The translations under genes were made by a program, and so were the position numbers. From contig BCHX01000002.1 in the NCBI GenBank assembly GCA_001599755.1, positions 1 to 64,000 on the forward strand: a DNA stretch of 64,000 nucleotides, given 5' to 3'. Shown in pieces: positions 20,911 through 31,434 of this stretch. How positions within the stretch are numbered: position 1 is the first letter of the stretch; each line of letters begins with the position of its first letter. Source of the stretch: Gliomastix tumulicola. Taxonomy: Eukaryota; Ascomycota; Sordariomycetes; Hypocreales; Bionectriaceae. The notes under the pieces are model-generated. The model did no database searches. It had not been told where the DNA came from and worked only from the letters and a program-made list of their open reading frames with translations.

Positions 20911-23679
20911 CTACCATTCGAGCATTCTAGGTGCTTTATGGTCGTCCTGCGCTAAAGATTCTTGGCTGTCAGCATTTCTCTTCTTTCCATGCTTCAATGG
21001 CGGAGCTGTGATCTTCCGGAATACGCTGCTTCCAAACTCGCCATACAGTGGTAGAACACCTCCTGCATCCAACAAAGTCCCTTCGATAACAGTATGATTG
21101 TAGCGAAAGACTTTTCTCAGACCCTCTCTGGCAATGGTCTTCTCATCCTTGTTGATCTCAATGATCGAGTCCTCGTGAGCGCCGGCGTAAAAGTCCGGAT
21201 CCAGCAGCTTCACTCTGAACAGGCCCATGTTCAACTGGTTGCGCTCATCTAAGAATACGAAGATTAGTTCAGTTAATACCACGCCACCGACTATGAACTC
21301 ACATATGAAGGCAAACCCTTGGGCGATGACGGCTTCTACGCCGGCCCCTAGTATGGCTCCGACGGCATCTTCCCGTGAGGAACCGTTGCCGAACCCGTTT
21401 TCTGCCACACTGCGAGAACATTAGCTCGAGCAGTAGGATTGACCAGGCTTCCCACGGGCCACAGGCACGAGGCCTGCATCAAGTCCAACCTCGAGGACAA
21501 GGGCTCCTAGGATAAGATCTTCTTCTGTGGTGGTACAGGCGCCAATGAAACAGCCATCGAGAACCATGCCTAATGCCTCACCAACGGGCACGAGATGATC
21601 AGGATTCGAATAGAGCGCGACAGTCCAGCTGACCCTAGCCAAGTCGATATTTCTCTCCTCGGCGTAACGCGCACCAGAGTCCGCTTGAAAGTAGAGGCCA
21701 CCCTCTCTGTAGTGCGGATGGGGACGTTTCGCAATCCAGGCTGCCGTATTGTCGTCTGCTTCGAAGCACGTGCCCATGCCTCCGAACTCCGTTGTCATAT
21801 TGGCGATGGCAAACCTTGCGTCCATTGACAACTCCTTCAGCCATGGGCCACAGTATTCGACCGCACGCTGGAAGGCAATCGTGATGCGCTTGAACAGACC
21901 CAGTATGTGTAGAATGACATCTTTTCCTCCCACACCAAAGGGGAAAGGGGAGCTGGCCAACAAACGTGATCCTCCAGATCTCGGGTACGCGGAACCACGT
22001 TTCTCCTATCACCATGGGCATGACGACATTTGCAGCTCCAAATCCCACTGCAAAAGATCCCATGCTGCCAGCGCTACAAGTATGAGAGTCTGAGCCAACA
22101 ACCGCGCGGCCGGGCTGGGCACGATCGCGGGTGAAGTCAGTGTGCATTATGCTGGTGTTGGCTGGCAAGAAGTCAATGATCTTGGCTTCTGTCGGAATCT
22201 CTCGGCTTTGGCGATCAGCCCACGCTGCCTTGGTTGGTGATTGGTGCGCGGGTCAACCGTGTGGTCAACAGCAAGCCACAGTCGATTGTTGCGATACGGT
22301 CGAGGTCTTCCCATTTGATCGTATTTTTTCTCCATCCCTCCCCAAAGAAGCTCCGACGTGATGGTCCAGTCAACCTTGACACACACCATTTGTCCAGGTT
22401 CAACCCATGGCCTCTCTAGGCCAATGCTGGCATGTGTCAAGATCTTTTCGATGATGCCGATAGAACGCTGGCTAGCCGGGGAACCGGGATGTGCGGTGAA
22501 AGAGGCAGGCAGTTGGCGGAGGCGCTCGGCTGCCAGCTCTACTGAGTTGATGTCTTCGAGGTAGTTGTCGAAATTGGCCATCAACTTGTCAAAGAAAGCT
22601 TTGACGCTGGTTGAACCGCGTAGGTCTACTGTCCTTGCATTGGATCCTATCAGTTCGACGGAATCCAAAGTTCGACGGATAGCTTGGTGCAACGCGTCGG
22701 CCCCCTGCTCCATATCCAGCGATGTCTCGAGCATCAATGCCACGGCTTCGATGATGCCAAGTGGATTCGTTGAATTGTTTCCCTTTGTCTTCAAGTTGAA
22801 TAGTTCGAAGATACCAGGTCGATGCTTCCCAGTCCTCTGGTTATGGGAGCTCACAGCGATGGAGGCCGATGGGAGTATGTCCGGCGAAGGCATGATACCC
22901 GCTGCCTGGTCGGACAAAATGTCTCCAAACATGTTCTCGCAGATGACAATTCCGTTCAAGCTGGCGGGACGAGAAGACAACATCATGGATGCGGTGTCGA
23001 CCAGGATGTGCTGTAACTTGATGCTTGGGTATTCGTCGCGAAAGATGTCGTGCACCGTGGTTCGCCACAGTCGTGACGTTGCCATGACATTGTATTTGTC
23101 AATTGAGTGGACGGGCTTCGGGGGTGTCGATCGCATTGCGTAGTCTCCGGACCAGCGGGCAAGCTTCTCAATGGTCTGGCGGGTGTAGATGGTCGTGTCG
23201 CACGCCTCACTATCTGAACCAGCTTCCCGACGTGGGCCATAGTAGATCCCACCAGTGAGATCACGTACAAACGTTATGTCGAGGTCCTGAACAAACTCTG
23301 CTCTCATAGAGCTAAATTCGGCAAGCTGGTTACTTGGGAACCGAATCGGCCTGATATTTAGGCAAGTGTCGAGCTCTTTCCGAAGCTTGAGAAGACCCTT
23401 TTCAGGTTCGATTCCATAGTCAGGATCGCCGCATCCGCAAACGGAAACTCCATCTGCTTTTTTGCAGGCCTGCACGGTCTTGTGCGGGAGAGCAGAAGCG
23501 TGATTTGCAGCAACGGCGGCACCGCCGAAGTCGTACTTTGTGATCTGAAATGTGACGCTCTTGCGTACTGCAGAGATCAAGTTGAGGATTTGTTTGACGT
23601 TTGAGGCCAGAGAAGGACCCTGCCCATCACCCGGGAGAAGAGCGATGTTGAATTTCTGTTGTCCCTGGAAGAAGGGCAT
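20911..23679 (-). pseudogene. Broken fusion: isopropylmalate dehydrogenase + isopropylmalate isomerase (LeuB-LeuC-LeuD order)
   Basis: Residues 1 to ~370 are an isopropylmalate dehydrogenase: LLPGDGQGP at the start, VRDLTGGIYYG, HSIDKYNVM, then ENMFGDILSDQAAGI and LPSASI. The same frame continues into an isomerase large subunit (EKILTHASIGL, VDHTVDPR). The frame then breaks near 22188 (one base missing between AERFRQ and AKIIDFLPAN). It continues with HTDFTRDRAQPG and VGSDSHTCSAGSMG, breaks again at a 7-bp tandem duplication (21937-21950), and goes on with GVGGKDVILHILG to GACTTTEEDL. At 21421 a stop follows, and the next piece (21408-20911, one intron) is small-subunit-like (NGFGNGSSREDAVGA). 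Roughly 170 residues, including the GCSMCLG-type Fe-S cysteines, are absent between them. The domain fusion is the striking point; the present copy cannot make a working isomerase. Confidence 0.82.
21937..21950. repeat. 7-bp tandem duplication causing a frameshift
   Basis: AAAGGGG occurs twice in direct succession. Removing one unit restores the reading frame QLPF-GVGGKDV of the isomerase large-subunit domain on the minus strand, so the duplication is the likely mutation. Confidence 0.85.
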
Positions 23680-25886
23680 GTTGAGGAGCTGGTGCGTTGC
23701 GGACTTTGAGCAATCTCTTTGATTGAGCGGACTATGCGGTGTACTGCGGCGTCTTAAGTACTTTCCTCCTCAGGAGAATCAAGCGTCGAACTGCTCCGAG
23801 ATCGGACAGAGTCGACATGTGGTTGCTTTACGAGTTGCATCGGATAAGGGACATCTCCATACTTCACTTTCGTCGCTTGCATGTGGCCGATATTTTTTTA
23901 CGGTCTCCTTTGTCTTGCCGCATCTTCCCGTCAGGCTTCATACGACGACAGAAGGCAGACCATCCGGGACAAATAACCCTAAGGTCGACTCTTGTCTGGA
24001 GTAAAAAGCCAGCTGGAGATGATGCTAGGAGGTCGTCCAAAGCTGGTGAGCTTAGGGTAGCCCGCACAATAATCACACACCATCGGTCGGCCCGTGATCA
24101 ACCGCCTACGTCCGCTTCCATCTGAAAGTGACATCGGTCCGTCTCACACGACCCGTGCGATCACAACACAGTTCAATGGACGATAAATCTTTCTTGTTGC
24201 CGGGAACCTCAATTACAATCCTCGGCTGTCGATGGTATATATGCTGGAGCCGTTGATGATCCTCTGCTCCGGACCACAGCGCGACTAGAAAGAATTTGGA
24301 GAGTGCAGCTGCAGTCACCTGGACATAAATGCTGCATTTGACGACTCTCACCACTACAAACTTGGTGTTGCTATGGATATATGTCATTTAGTAGCTAACA
24401 GCAGCTCACTGTAATGAATCTCGTCTATTCTACTTTTCTGTGAATATATTACTGGACTGAATTCCATGTGGTATTGAAGCCTGTTTGAAAAAGAAAGAAT
24501 GGAAGCAATAAGAATGAAGCATTTTGCAGGGGGTTCGATGAAACTCTTAAATACCTGGTTGCAGTCTCTCACCAGAATTTCGTGTTGCTTCGCTAGGGGC
24601 TTCTCTCAACCTAATCAAATCTCTGACATATTTCCTCTTCGTCACATCTAGGCTCTGGGCATCTCTAGTGAGCATAATCAATGCAACTACTTGGCGTATG
24701 CCCACTTACTCCGCAAGGGAACTTCTCGGTCCTAGCTATTTCTTCGGCGACACTGAACTGTACCTCATCAAATTTCGATGTCATGGTGTAGCCATGTCCT
24801 TTTGAGAATCTCCAAAGAAAGGTTTGGAATAGTCAAGTAAATAAGCCGCGCAATGCTGAATTCCGCTTATCTATCTCGACTCTCCATGATTATTGTCGCC
24901 GGGCGGCTTATCGCTCTGCTACTTAGGTAGGACTGGGTGAAGCCGCTTAGGCCATGAGCATTCCTGGGCCTGGGGCCCATCTAGCTCATTTCAGCGCCAT
25001 TATGGCGGCATTTGTTGATCTTAGGCATGGGCACATGTAGGAGAAGACAGGGCACCGGAGCAGGCCGAACAATCAACGCATAGATAAGATACTCTGTGGC
25101 AGGAGGCCAATGGATAACTATTGAGAAGTTCGTGCGTGCAGCGTACTCTAATGGGAATGATGCAGGCGACTTCAGTTATCGCAGGCCCTTGGGCAAATAA
25201 ATATCCAGGACAGAACCATACATTTTTGGGTGCGTATGTGGCTCAGGGTTTTCTTCAACTGCAAAACAGTGAGCAGGTCGGCGGATTGCCAAGAACAAGA
25301 GGCTGAACTATTGTCGTGCCTCGGCATCGTGTTCCGGGCTCCGTGCCTAGCTCGTGGGGCAATTCAGTATTATCTCAGTCATTGAATTGGAACTTTTTGT
25401 GCGGGCGGATGCCTTGGATGCTCGTCGGAGTGCGCCGTCTTTTGCACCAAGCTTGTGCTTCCGCGCCACCGACTTGGAGATAAACAGGAGCTGTAATATG
25501 CGAGGCACGCGACAGTCTGCCGGATTGGGACTTGTCCACAAATATTTTCAGGGGAGCTGACCGCGCTACGCACAAAAGCTCCAGGGGCTGCTCTTAGTGT
25601 CCCTTTTTCCAGCACACGAACAGCGCCGACCGTCCGGGCAGCTCTGGTCTTCTCCTGGCGCCAAGCCAGGATACTAACTTGGTGAGGAAGGACCTTGTGC
25701 TTGGGGAGATAAGAGCTGATCCGCGACGCGTGGGAGGGACGCAAAAGTTCGATGGATGGATGATTGACACACTGATGAGATGGCTGATGTAGAAAAGGGG
25801 ACAGTCGCCCAGAAATCACCTCTGGCATATTTCGTACTTGACGCACAGTGAGCCGTGGCATTGCCTTGCAGATCCATTGTTGCAAA
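23680..25886. other. Intergenic region, 2.2 kb, no supported gene
   Basis: Divergent flanks: the fusion pseudogene starts at 23679 on the minus strand and the SurE gene at 25887 on the plus strand. Only short open frames without recognisable content are present on either strand. A minus-strand frame of about 200 codons (25990-25379) overlaps the first SurE exon antisense and is not called. Confidence 0.45.
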
Positions 25887-27043
25887 ATGCGTTCATTCAA
25901 TCTCCTGGCCAGCGCGTCACTGCTCCTCGCGTCATCCTCCCACGCACTCAACATCCTCCTCAACAATGACGATGGCTTCGGCTCTGCCAACCTTCGGGAG
26001 GTTTACAGGCTATTGAAGGAAGAGGGACACAATGGTAAGTGGAAGCACCACCGAGGACAACAAGCCAACGTGAGTTGCTAAACAGCGTGTTTTTAGCGTG
26101 GATTGTCGCCCCAGCCCTTCCTCAGAGCGGACAGGGAGGGCGATCCTACTTCACCACAGAGGCCAATCTCACTGGCCCGTCCCAGTACGATATTGTCCCC
26201 AAGGGGGCTCCTTCGGTCAGTGACCCTTGATCGGCACTCGAGAATTGTTGGTCTTCAAGTCTACTTACACGACACTCCTTCTAGGTCGGCACGGATCCGC
26301 AAGATAGCCAGATATGGTACTACAACGGGACGCCTGCTGCATGCACTTTTGTTGCCCTTGATTACGTCCTTCCCAATTTCGCCGACTTCGATGTGCCCGA
26401 TCTTGTCGTGACCGGCCCGAACTACGGCACGAATCTCGGGCCCTTTGTCTGGACTCTATCTGGAACAGCCGGCGCAGCGTACGTTTTCTTTACCCTTAAT
26501 ACATATATGTACCTGTGAAATCTGACAGGGTATAATAGGTACGCTGCGACGCATCGAAGCATCCCCGCCATCGCCATCTCAGCCAGCAATGAGGCCATGC
26601 CCTATTTCGACATCCACAACGAGACAAATCCTGCCACCTGGGCAGCCAAGGTCGGCCTCAAAGTCATCAATGCCTTCATTGACAGTGTTCCGGAGGAAGG
26701 TCCCATCCTGCCCCTGGGTTACGGCGTGAACGTCAATATTCCACCTTTGACCGGCAATGATTCGCATCTGGAGTACGTGCAAACCCGCATGACGGGCAAC
26801 GCTCATGTCAATGAGGCAGTTCTCAGCGCGGAGAAGGGAACCTTTACCTGGGCAAACATCAAGCCGTATGCTGCAGGCGTAAATACCTGCGTGAACGGGG
26901 ACTGCTCAATGGAGGGAGAGACCTACGTCGTGGAGAATGGAGGCGTTGCAATCTCACTCTATACGATTGATTACACCGCGCCTTCGACGCGGGTCACAAG
27001 CAGCATTATGAAAAGGATCAAGTGCCTTGCTCCGTGGCTATAA
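25887..27043 (+). CDS. Secreted SurE-type 5'/3'-nucleotidase or acid phosphatase
   Basis: Predicted 321 aa from exons 25887-26034, 26097-26215, 26285-26478, 26539-27043, all in phase. Residues 1-20 form a signal peptide (LLASASLLLASSSHA). The mature N-terminus carries the SurE metal site LNNDDGFGSANLR (NDD), then WIVAPALPQSGQG (the conserved serine region) and VTGPNYGTNLGPFVWTLSGTAGAAY, which holds the SGTxGAA metal/phosphate motif. HRSIPAIAISAS is also conserved. SurE proteins are metal-dependent phosphomonoesterases; secreted fungal members act as acid phosphatases. The last ~25 residues (after IDYTAPSTR) diverge from the usual pattern, so the true 3' end could involve another intron. No operon-like relation to neighbours is apparent. 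Confidence 0.88.
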
Positions 27044-27496
27044 GGAGATGCTCCAGTCCACGGCCATTTCCACGGCCATGAGAGACGGAATGCTGCTGTA
27101 ACCTCGCACGGGCAAGGCCTACCCCAGTGTCTAAAATTTAATATGATTCTCATCTCTAGGCGTCACCGCTCTTATCTGACCTATAACTGACGCATCATTG
27201 TGACTGTTATTGCACCAGGTGCTAACGACCTGAGATGGTGTCAAACGAGTAATAGCACAACATTGTCCTACACCCTCCAGCGGCACGATGCTTGATGGCC
27301 GAGGTTCAGCCGAGATCTGCATCACTTCTCGCCATCCCGTTTCCCCGCATCTTGAGCCTACCAATGCATTATCTGTGTGTCGTTGCTTGAAACTCTGACA
27401 TCTACTCCTTCTTTAGATGCCCCTATCGTAAACGACATTACATACTTGCATACTACTCGCCCCTGATCGGGTTGACTCCCGCTGGAATGGCCGCCG
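27044..27496. other. Intergenic region
   Basis: About 450 bp between two plus-strand genes. Nothing recognisable; presumably the SurE 3' flank and the promoter of the following membrane protein. Confidence 0.4.
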
Positions 27497-27635
27497 ATGA
27501 AGGTGTCCTCTCCATGGTCAGCAGCTAATGACGCTATGCCCATTGTAGCTCTCCTCGCTCCTTTTCTAATGCTTTGGACAGGCAACGTGCCGGCTGGTCA
27601 CTTGCACGGCCTGGCTCCTTCTGCACCGCATATTG

Positions 27636-29075
27636 ATGAACCAAGGATTCATTCTTCGGTCAAGGGGTTTGTCAACAGACGCCATGGCTGTTCTGATCAT
27701 CGGCCTCACATCAACTATATGGACGGCCTCAGTTTTCTGGGATTACTGTGGCGTCCCCGGAAAGTGGTCAATTTCATACCCTCAACCAGATGCCCTCCTT
27801 TCTGCCACAGTCGAAGCACCACTTCTCGCCCAAGCACTCTTCTTCATTTGGGTTTCTAAGTGGACAGTTGCCGTCTGGGCCGTAAAGAGAGGGGAGAGAC
27901 CGCGCCTCTGGATTCCCGTTCAACCGAATGGTCCATTCAACTGGGGAGCCGGCCTCGGCGATCGATTCCGTTGGACCTTGCTCCTCTTCATAGGTGCTTT
28001 AGTGGTCATGCCTGCCACTATCACCATTGCTTTGCAGCTTCAGCCCCCAATTCGCCCAGTGATGAACCTGGCTGGTGCCATCATCTTTCTCATGGGTGGG
28101 GTGAACAAACATCCATACGACACAGCTCCTCACTGTTACTCCGACGCGCTGAGAATCATTATCCCAACCACACATCACGAAGGCACGGTCTACCAGTTAC
28201 CAGGCTTATACAAAGGCTTTGACGCCGTCTGGTCTCCAAAAATACGAAGCGAACACGCTGAAGCCGACGATGAGATAATGGTTCTCTTTCAACATATGCG
28301 GTCTGGTCGATGGATGGTTTCGGAACCTCTGGAGCGACTCAGGAGAACAATGGCACGGTTTAAAGAGCGAGTTTTTCTACATCCCGAGCATGCTCGGAAG
28401 CTGGCAGCATGGATATATGCTGATCTGGAGGGGACCACGACATCCTTTCGGTCGATAGTAGCTGTGAGGGCACCCGAAGTTCACCTGGTTGGGAGAGATC
28501 TCATGTTTGCACTCTGTCACGCGGAGTACCTCGTATTCATGTCGCAATCATCCCTAGACGAAGGGACAAGAAACAAGCTTGGACGATTACGGTTGGTTCG
28601 TCGAAGTGGCGCTTCGGCCCAGAAAGATGATGATGATGATGGGCCGGATCACACAATCGGTTTTCGCCAGGGCCTTGAGGGATACTCCGAAGCAGTCCGA
28701 CACGTTTACTCTATCTTTGACATTCCTACTGAGCCTGAAGCTCTTGATTTTCATGTCGACCCTCCTACTTACTCCATCGCACTCTCTGCATCCCCACGTT
28801 CTATCAACGAATATGTCTCTCAGCTGTGGGATTTGAGCATTGAAAATTGCGAGTCGACGTTTAGCGCTCTATACTTCTTTTCGACAGTGTGGTTTATGGA
28901 GTTGGGCAACGTCAACGGATTCCACATTCTTCCCATAAGGTGCATTTCTACAGACGGAGACTTGGCGAGTCAGCACGTTATGTGGCGACAGTTGTGGTAT
29001 TCGGCATGTGTGGCACAGTTAGTATCAGTGAGCCCGTACCTTTTTGGGGCTTACATTAGTGGCCTTTTCTTTTAG
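27636..29075 (+). CDS. Uncharacterised fungal multi-pass membrane protein
   Basis: Not recognised. The open frame from the ATG at 27636 gives 479 aa. The N-terminal third is hydrophobic with about four likely TM helices (AVLIIGLTSTIWTASVFW, ALFFIWVSKWTVAVWAV, WTLLLFIGALVVMPATITIAL, VMNLAGAIIFLMGG). The remainder is soluble, with an acidic KDDDDDGPD linker near residue 340 and a tryptophan-rich tail. Two changes are plausible. A first exon at 27497-27544 (MKVSSPWSAANDAMPI) could join at 27592 through a 47-nt intron with a CTAAT branch site. A last intron at 29028-29075 (GTGAGC...TTTTAG) would extend the protein to a stop at 29201 (...VWWTKGLYVNLQK). No enzyme motif is visible, and the neighbours give no functional hint. 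Confidence 0.6.
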   Translation: MNQGFILRSRGLSTDAMAVLIIGLTSTIWTASVFWDYCGVPGKWSISYPQPDALLSATVEAPLLAQALFFIWVSKWTVAVWAVKRGERPRLWIPVQPNGPFNWGAGLGDRFRWTLLLFIGALVVMPATITIALQLQPPIRPVMNLAGAIIFLMGGVNKHPYDTAPHCYSDALRIIIPTTHHEGTVYQLPGLYKGFDAVWSPKIRSEHAEADDEIMVLFQHMRSGRWMVSEPLERLRRTMARFKERVFLHPEHARKLAAWIYADLEGTTTSFRSIVAVRAPEVHLVGRDLMFALCHAEYLVFMSQSSLDEGTRNKLGRLRLVRRSGASAQKDDDDDGPDHTIGFRQGLEGYSEAVRHVYSIFDIPTEPEALDFHVDPPTYSIALSASPRSINEYVSQLWDLSIENCESTFSALYFFSTVWFMELGNVNGFHILPIRCISTDGDLASQHVMWRQLWYSACVAQLVSVSPYLFGAYISGLFF

Positions 29076-29332
29076 AATAGAGCCGGATGTCGCTGCTTTG
29101 AGCCTCTCTCTCAGGTTTTGGCTGGGAATTCTACGGTCTGGTGGACTAAGGGACTTTATGTGAATCTGCAGAAGCCTCGCCAGAAACAATCAAAATATTG
29201 ATCTCGCACCTGAAGCCGCCAAGCCGTCATCCTCACGTTGCTCCCCAGCCCATATCAGTCGACATCAAACATACGCATCACAGTCCCTCGGAGTGCCAGC
29301 GAGGAGAAAAGTAGCATCATACTATAGAAAGA

Positions 29333-30832
29333 CTAAGGAACAACCTTGCTGTCGTCGACGGTGACCACGGCATTCTCGCCAACGTCAAAGATGTACTCGT
29401 CTGTCATCCTATACGTGTAGATTCTGTCCATTCCAACCACATTCCTCGACTGCACTAGAAGATCTCTGCCGTCGAGCCTGTACCAGTATCCCACATGTGG
29501 TCTCTCACACCATAACGGGAACCAAACAGCTTCGTTGACCAGCTCGGTCAACGGCTCTATGAGAGGCAGATAGAGTAGGTGTTCGCCAGGTAAGTCTTGG
29601 ACCTCATTTCTAATAAGATCATGGAAATTTTGCTGGAGCTTCACGATAATATCGTGCGGCACTGGCGTTCGAATGACTGGACACAGGAGACCTTGAAGGG
29701 CGCACTCCTCCAGACTGTATGCGAGCTCGAGGGCGGTGACATCCAAATGCTCGAACTCGGTCCAGTGGGTTCTCATGGTGACTTAAGAAGAGCGACACAT
29801 TAGAAACAACCATCTCTCCTCAATCAATCAATCAATCAATGGTTGTTCTAGGATAATTCTCCAAACTCACGTGAAGCTCCGAGGTGAATCAACCTCTCAA
29901 CAACATATGGTGGTGCGCTCATATAGACAGCTTGGTGGAGCGGTGTCCAAAAGGATGCAACTTGGGCGCCCGGCTCTATGAGGTGAGTCACTTCTATGTT
30001 AGTAGGGGCCGCACTCTGCGCAATCATCTTGGGCGTCCAGACGTACTCATGCGTACTGCATTCACCCAGGATTCACCGAACTGATCTTGGGCGGATTTCA
30101 AAAGCTCCCAAACGTCATCCCAGCTACCAAACTTTGCCGCATCAGCGAGTTGGTTACGAAGACGGCGATAGTCATCCGTGATGTAGCTGTTGTCTGAGTC
30201 CACGTAACCAACCCACGTGCGAGTTGCTCTTGCTTCGCCAGCAACGCTTTCGACATCGACGAGAGTAGGCGAGCTCGGGAATGCTCCTTCGATCCTTGTG
30301 CGATTCTGAGCGTCGCGAATAAGCTCTTCAAGTCCAGATTGCGTTCGAACACCAGCTACGCTTTGCAAAAACCGTAAGCTTTGACACAGGTCTCAATGTC
30401 ATACAGATAAACGCACAAGTTAATCATGCTGGCCATTTGGACTAGATCGTTTTCGTGGGCTTTGAGCCGCTCCACGAGTCTGAGGGAGTGCGATCTCCTC
30501 AGGGACCATGTCATCCGCCGCACGATGGAGATTTGAGCCTCGCCTTGGGCAATGGTCTTTGTAAGATCGAGGATTTCGTCTATCGTCTGGTTGAATCCCT
30601 GTACAGAGATGACATTATCAAAATCAGCGAGGTCGCTATCCTTGATCTTGATGAGACCGGCACGAAGAATGTCAAGGAGGTTTCGGGATCGCTGTACACG
30701 GCTGAGAATTTCGTGGAGATCCTGATCAGCTGTTCTGGTGTCCCTGGTAAACCTCTTCAGAGCGCTGATTGCCTTGACACACACCGAAGTCGACTCAGTT
30801 GCGATGGCAATAGCCGCCAGTATCTCGGCCAT
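29333..30832 (-). CDS. Helo/PigL-like N-terminal domain protein with ankyrin-like C-terminus
   Basis: Exons 30832-30047, 29993-29871 and 29781-29333; introns use GTACGT and GTGAGT. Residues 1 to ~150 are a helical domain starting MAEILAAIAIATESTSVCVKAI, of the type found at the N-terminus of fungal STAND/NLR-like proteins (helo-like/PigL_N pattern). There is no NACHT or NB-ARC. The C-terminal half has FGSWDDVWELLKSAQ, FWTPLHQAVYMSAPPYVVERLIHLGAS and TALELAYSLEE, ankyrin-like units known from a large fungal family. It ends with a YRLDGRDLLV segment. Between ETCVKAYGF and QSVAGVRT the frame slips at a run of five T (30367-30371 on the plus strand). A sixth T would restore it; alternatively a 56-nt intron (GTGCGT...AAAG) does so. 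The gene may thus be intact or just broken. It is head-to-head with the ADP-ribosyltransferase-like gene. Confidence 0.7.
29820..29841. repeat. (AATC)n microsatellite inside an intron
   Basis: Five to six AATC units within the last intron of the ankyrin-like gene. Confidence 0.85.
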
Positions 30833-31434
30833 TATTGACGCATAGGTTCCTCTCTCCGTGATACAGAGTCAGGAGGAATTGATAAGTGCAAGGATTGCTT
30901 GACGGTCTGTATTAGTGAAGTAAGCGCCCACAGTACCCCGTGGTTTGATGGGTGTGCATCACATGTAAATTGACCCAGACGTCTGATGGGGGGGGGGGGG
31001 GGGGGGTACCAATATATAGCTACAAGTCTGGTAAGTTATCCATCTACATAGCGGTACTTGAATCTTATCATCACGTTGACATTAGTAATGAAGTTGATTT
31101 GCCTCGACGGCCTAATATTCCCAAATGTGATTCACAGATCCCTTTACCTACCGTTTGTGACAGCTGGTAAGAAACTCAGCGTAGTTGCAGCAACGGTGAT
31201 TGGTACAGGACCAGCACTTTTCATGCCAGCGTCAGCTTGTAAAAACACGAGAAATACGGACATCTGGATGTTTCTGTCTCAGGCGTGTGACGTGGGGGTG
31301 GGCTGCTCGGTCATGAGCTTGGCCAATCACCGATAGTCTTCGGTAACGATGGCGGGCTTGACAGCAAGCCACTTGGCAGAGTAAGCAATATATTGATACA
31401 TTTTATATTAAGTGCGGAGTGCCAGCCAATCAAG
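30833..31434. promoter_or_regulatory. Divergent promoter region with a G19 tract
   Basis: About 600 bp separating the ATGs of the helo-like/ankyrin gene and the ADP-ribosyltransferase-like gene. It contains an uninterrupted run of 19 G (30988-31006). No gene is supported in this interval. The shared promoter suggests joint control of the two genes. Confidence 0.5.
30988..31006. repeat. Poly-G homopolymer, 19 nt
   Basis: Nineteen consecutive G residues in the divergent promoter. A G-run of this length can form quadruplex structure and is prone to length change and to sequencing error. Confidence 0.9.

Noticed and set aside
23401..23425. tRNA-like B box (GGTTCGATTCC)
   Set aside because: Lies inside the isopropylmalate dehydrogenase coding sequence; no A box or cloverleaf can be drawn around it. 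No tRNA or rRNA gene was recognised anywhere in the window.
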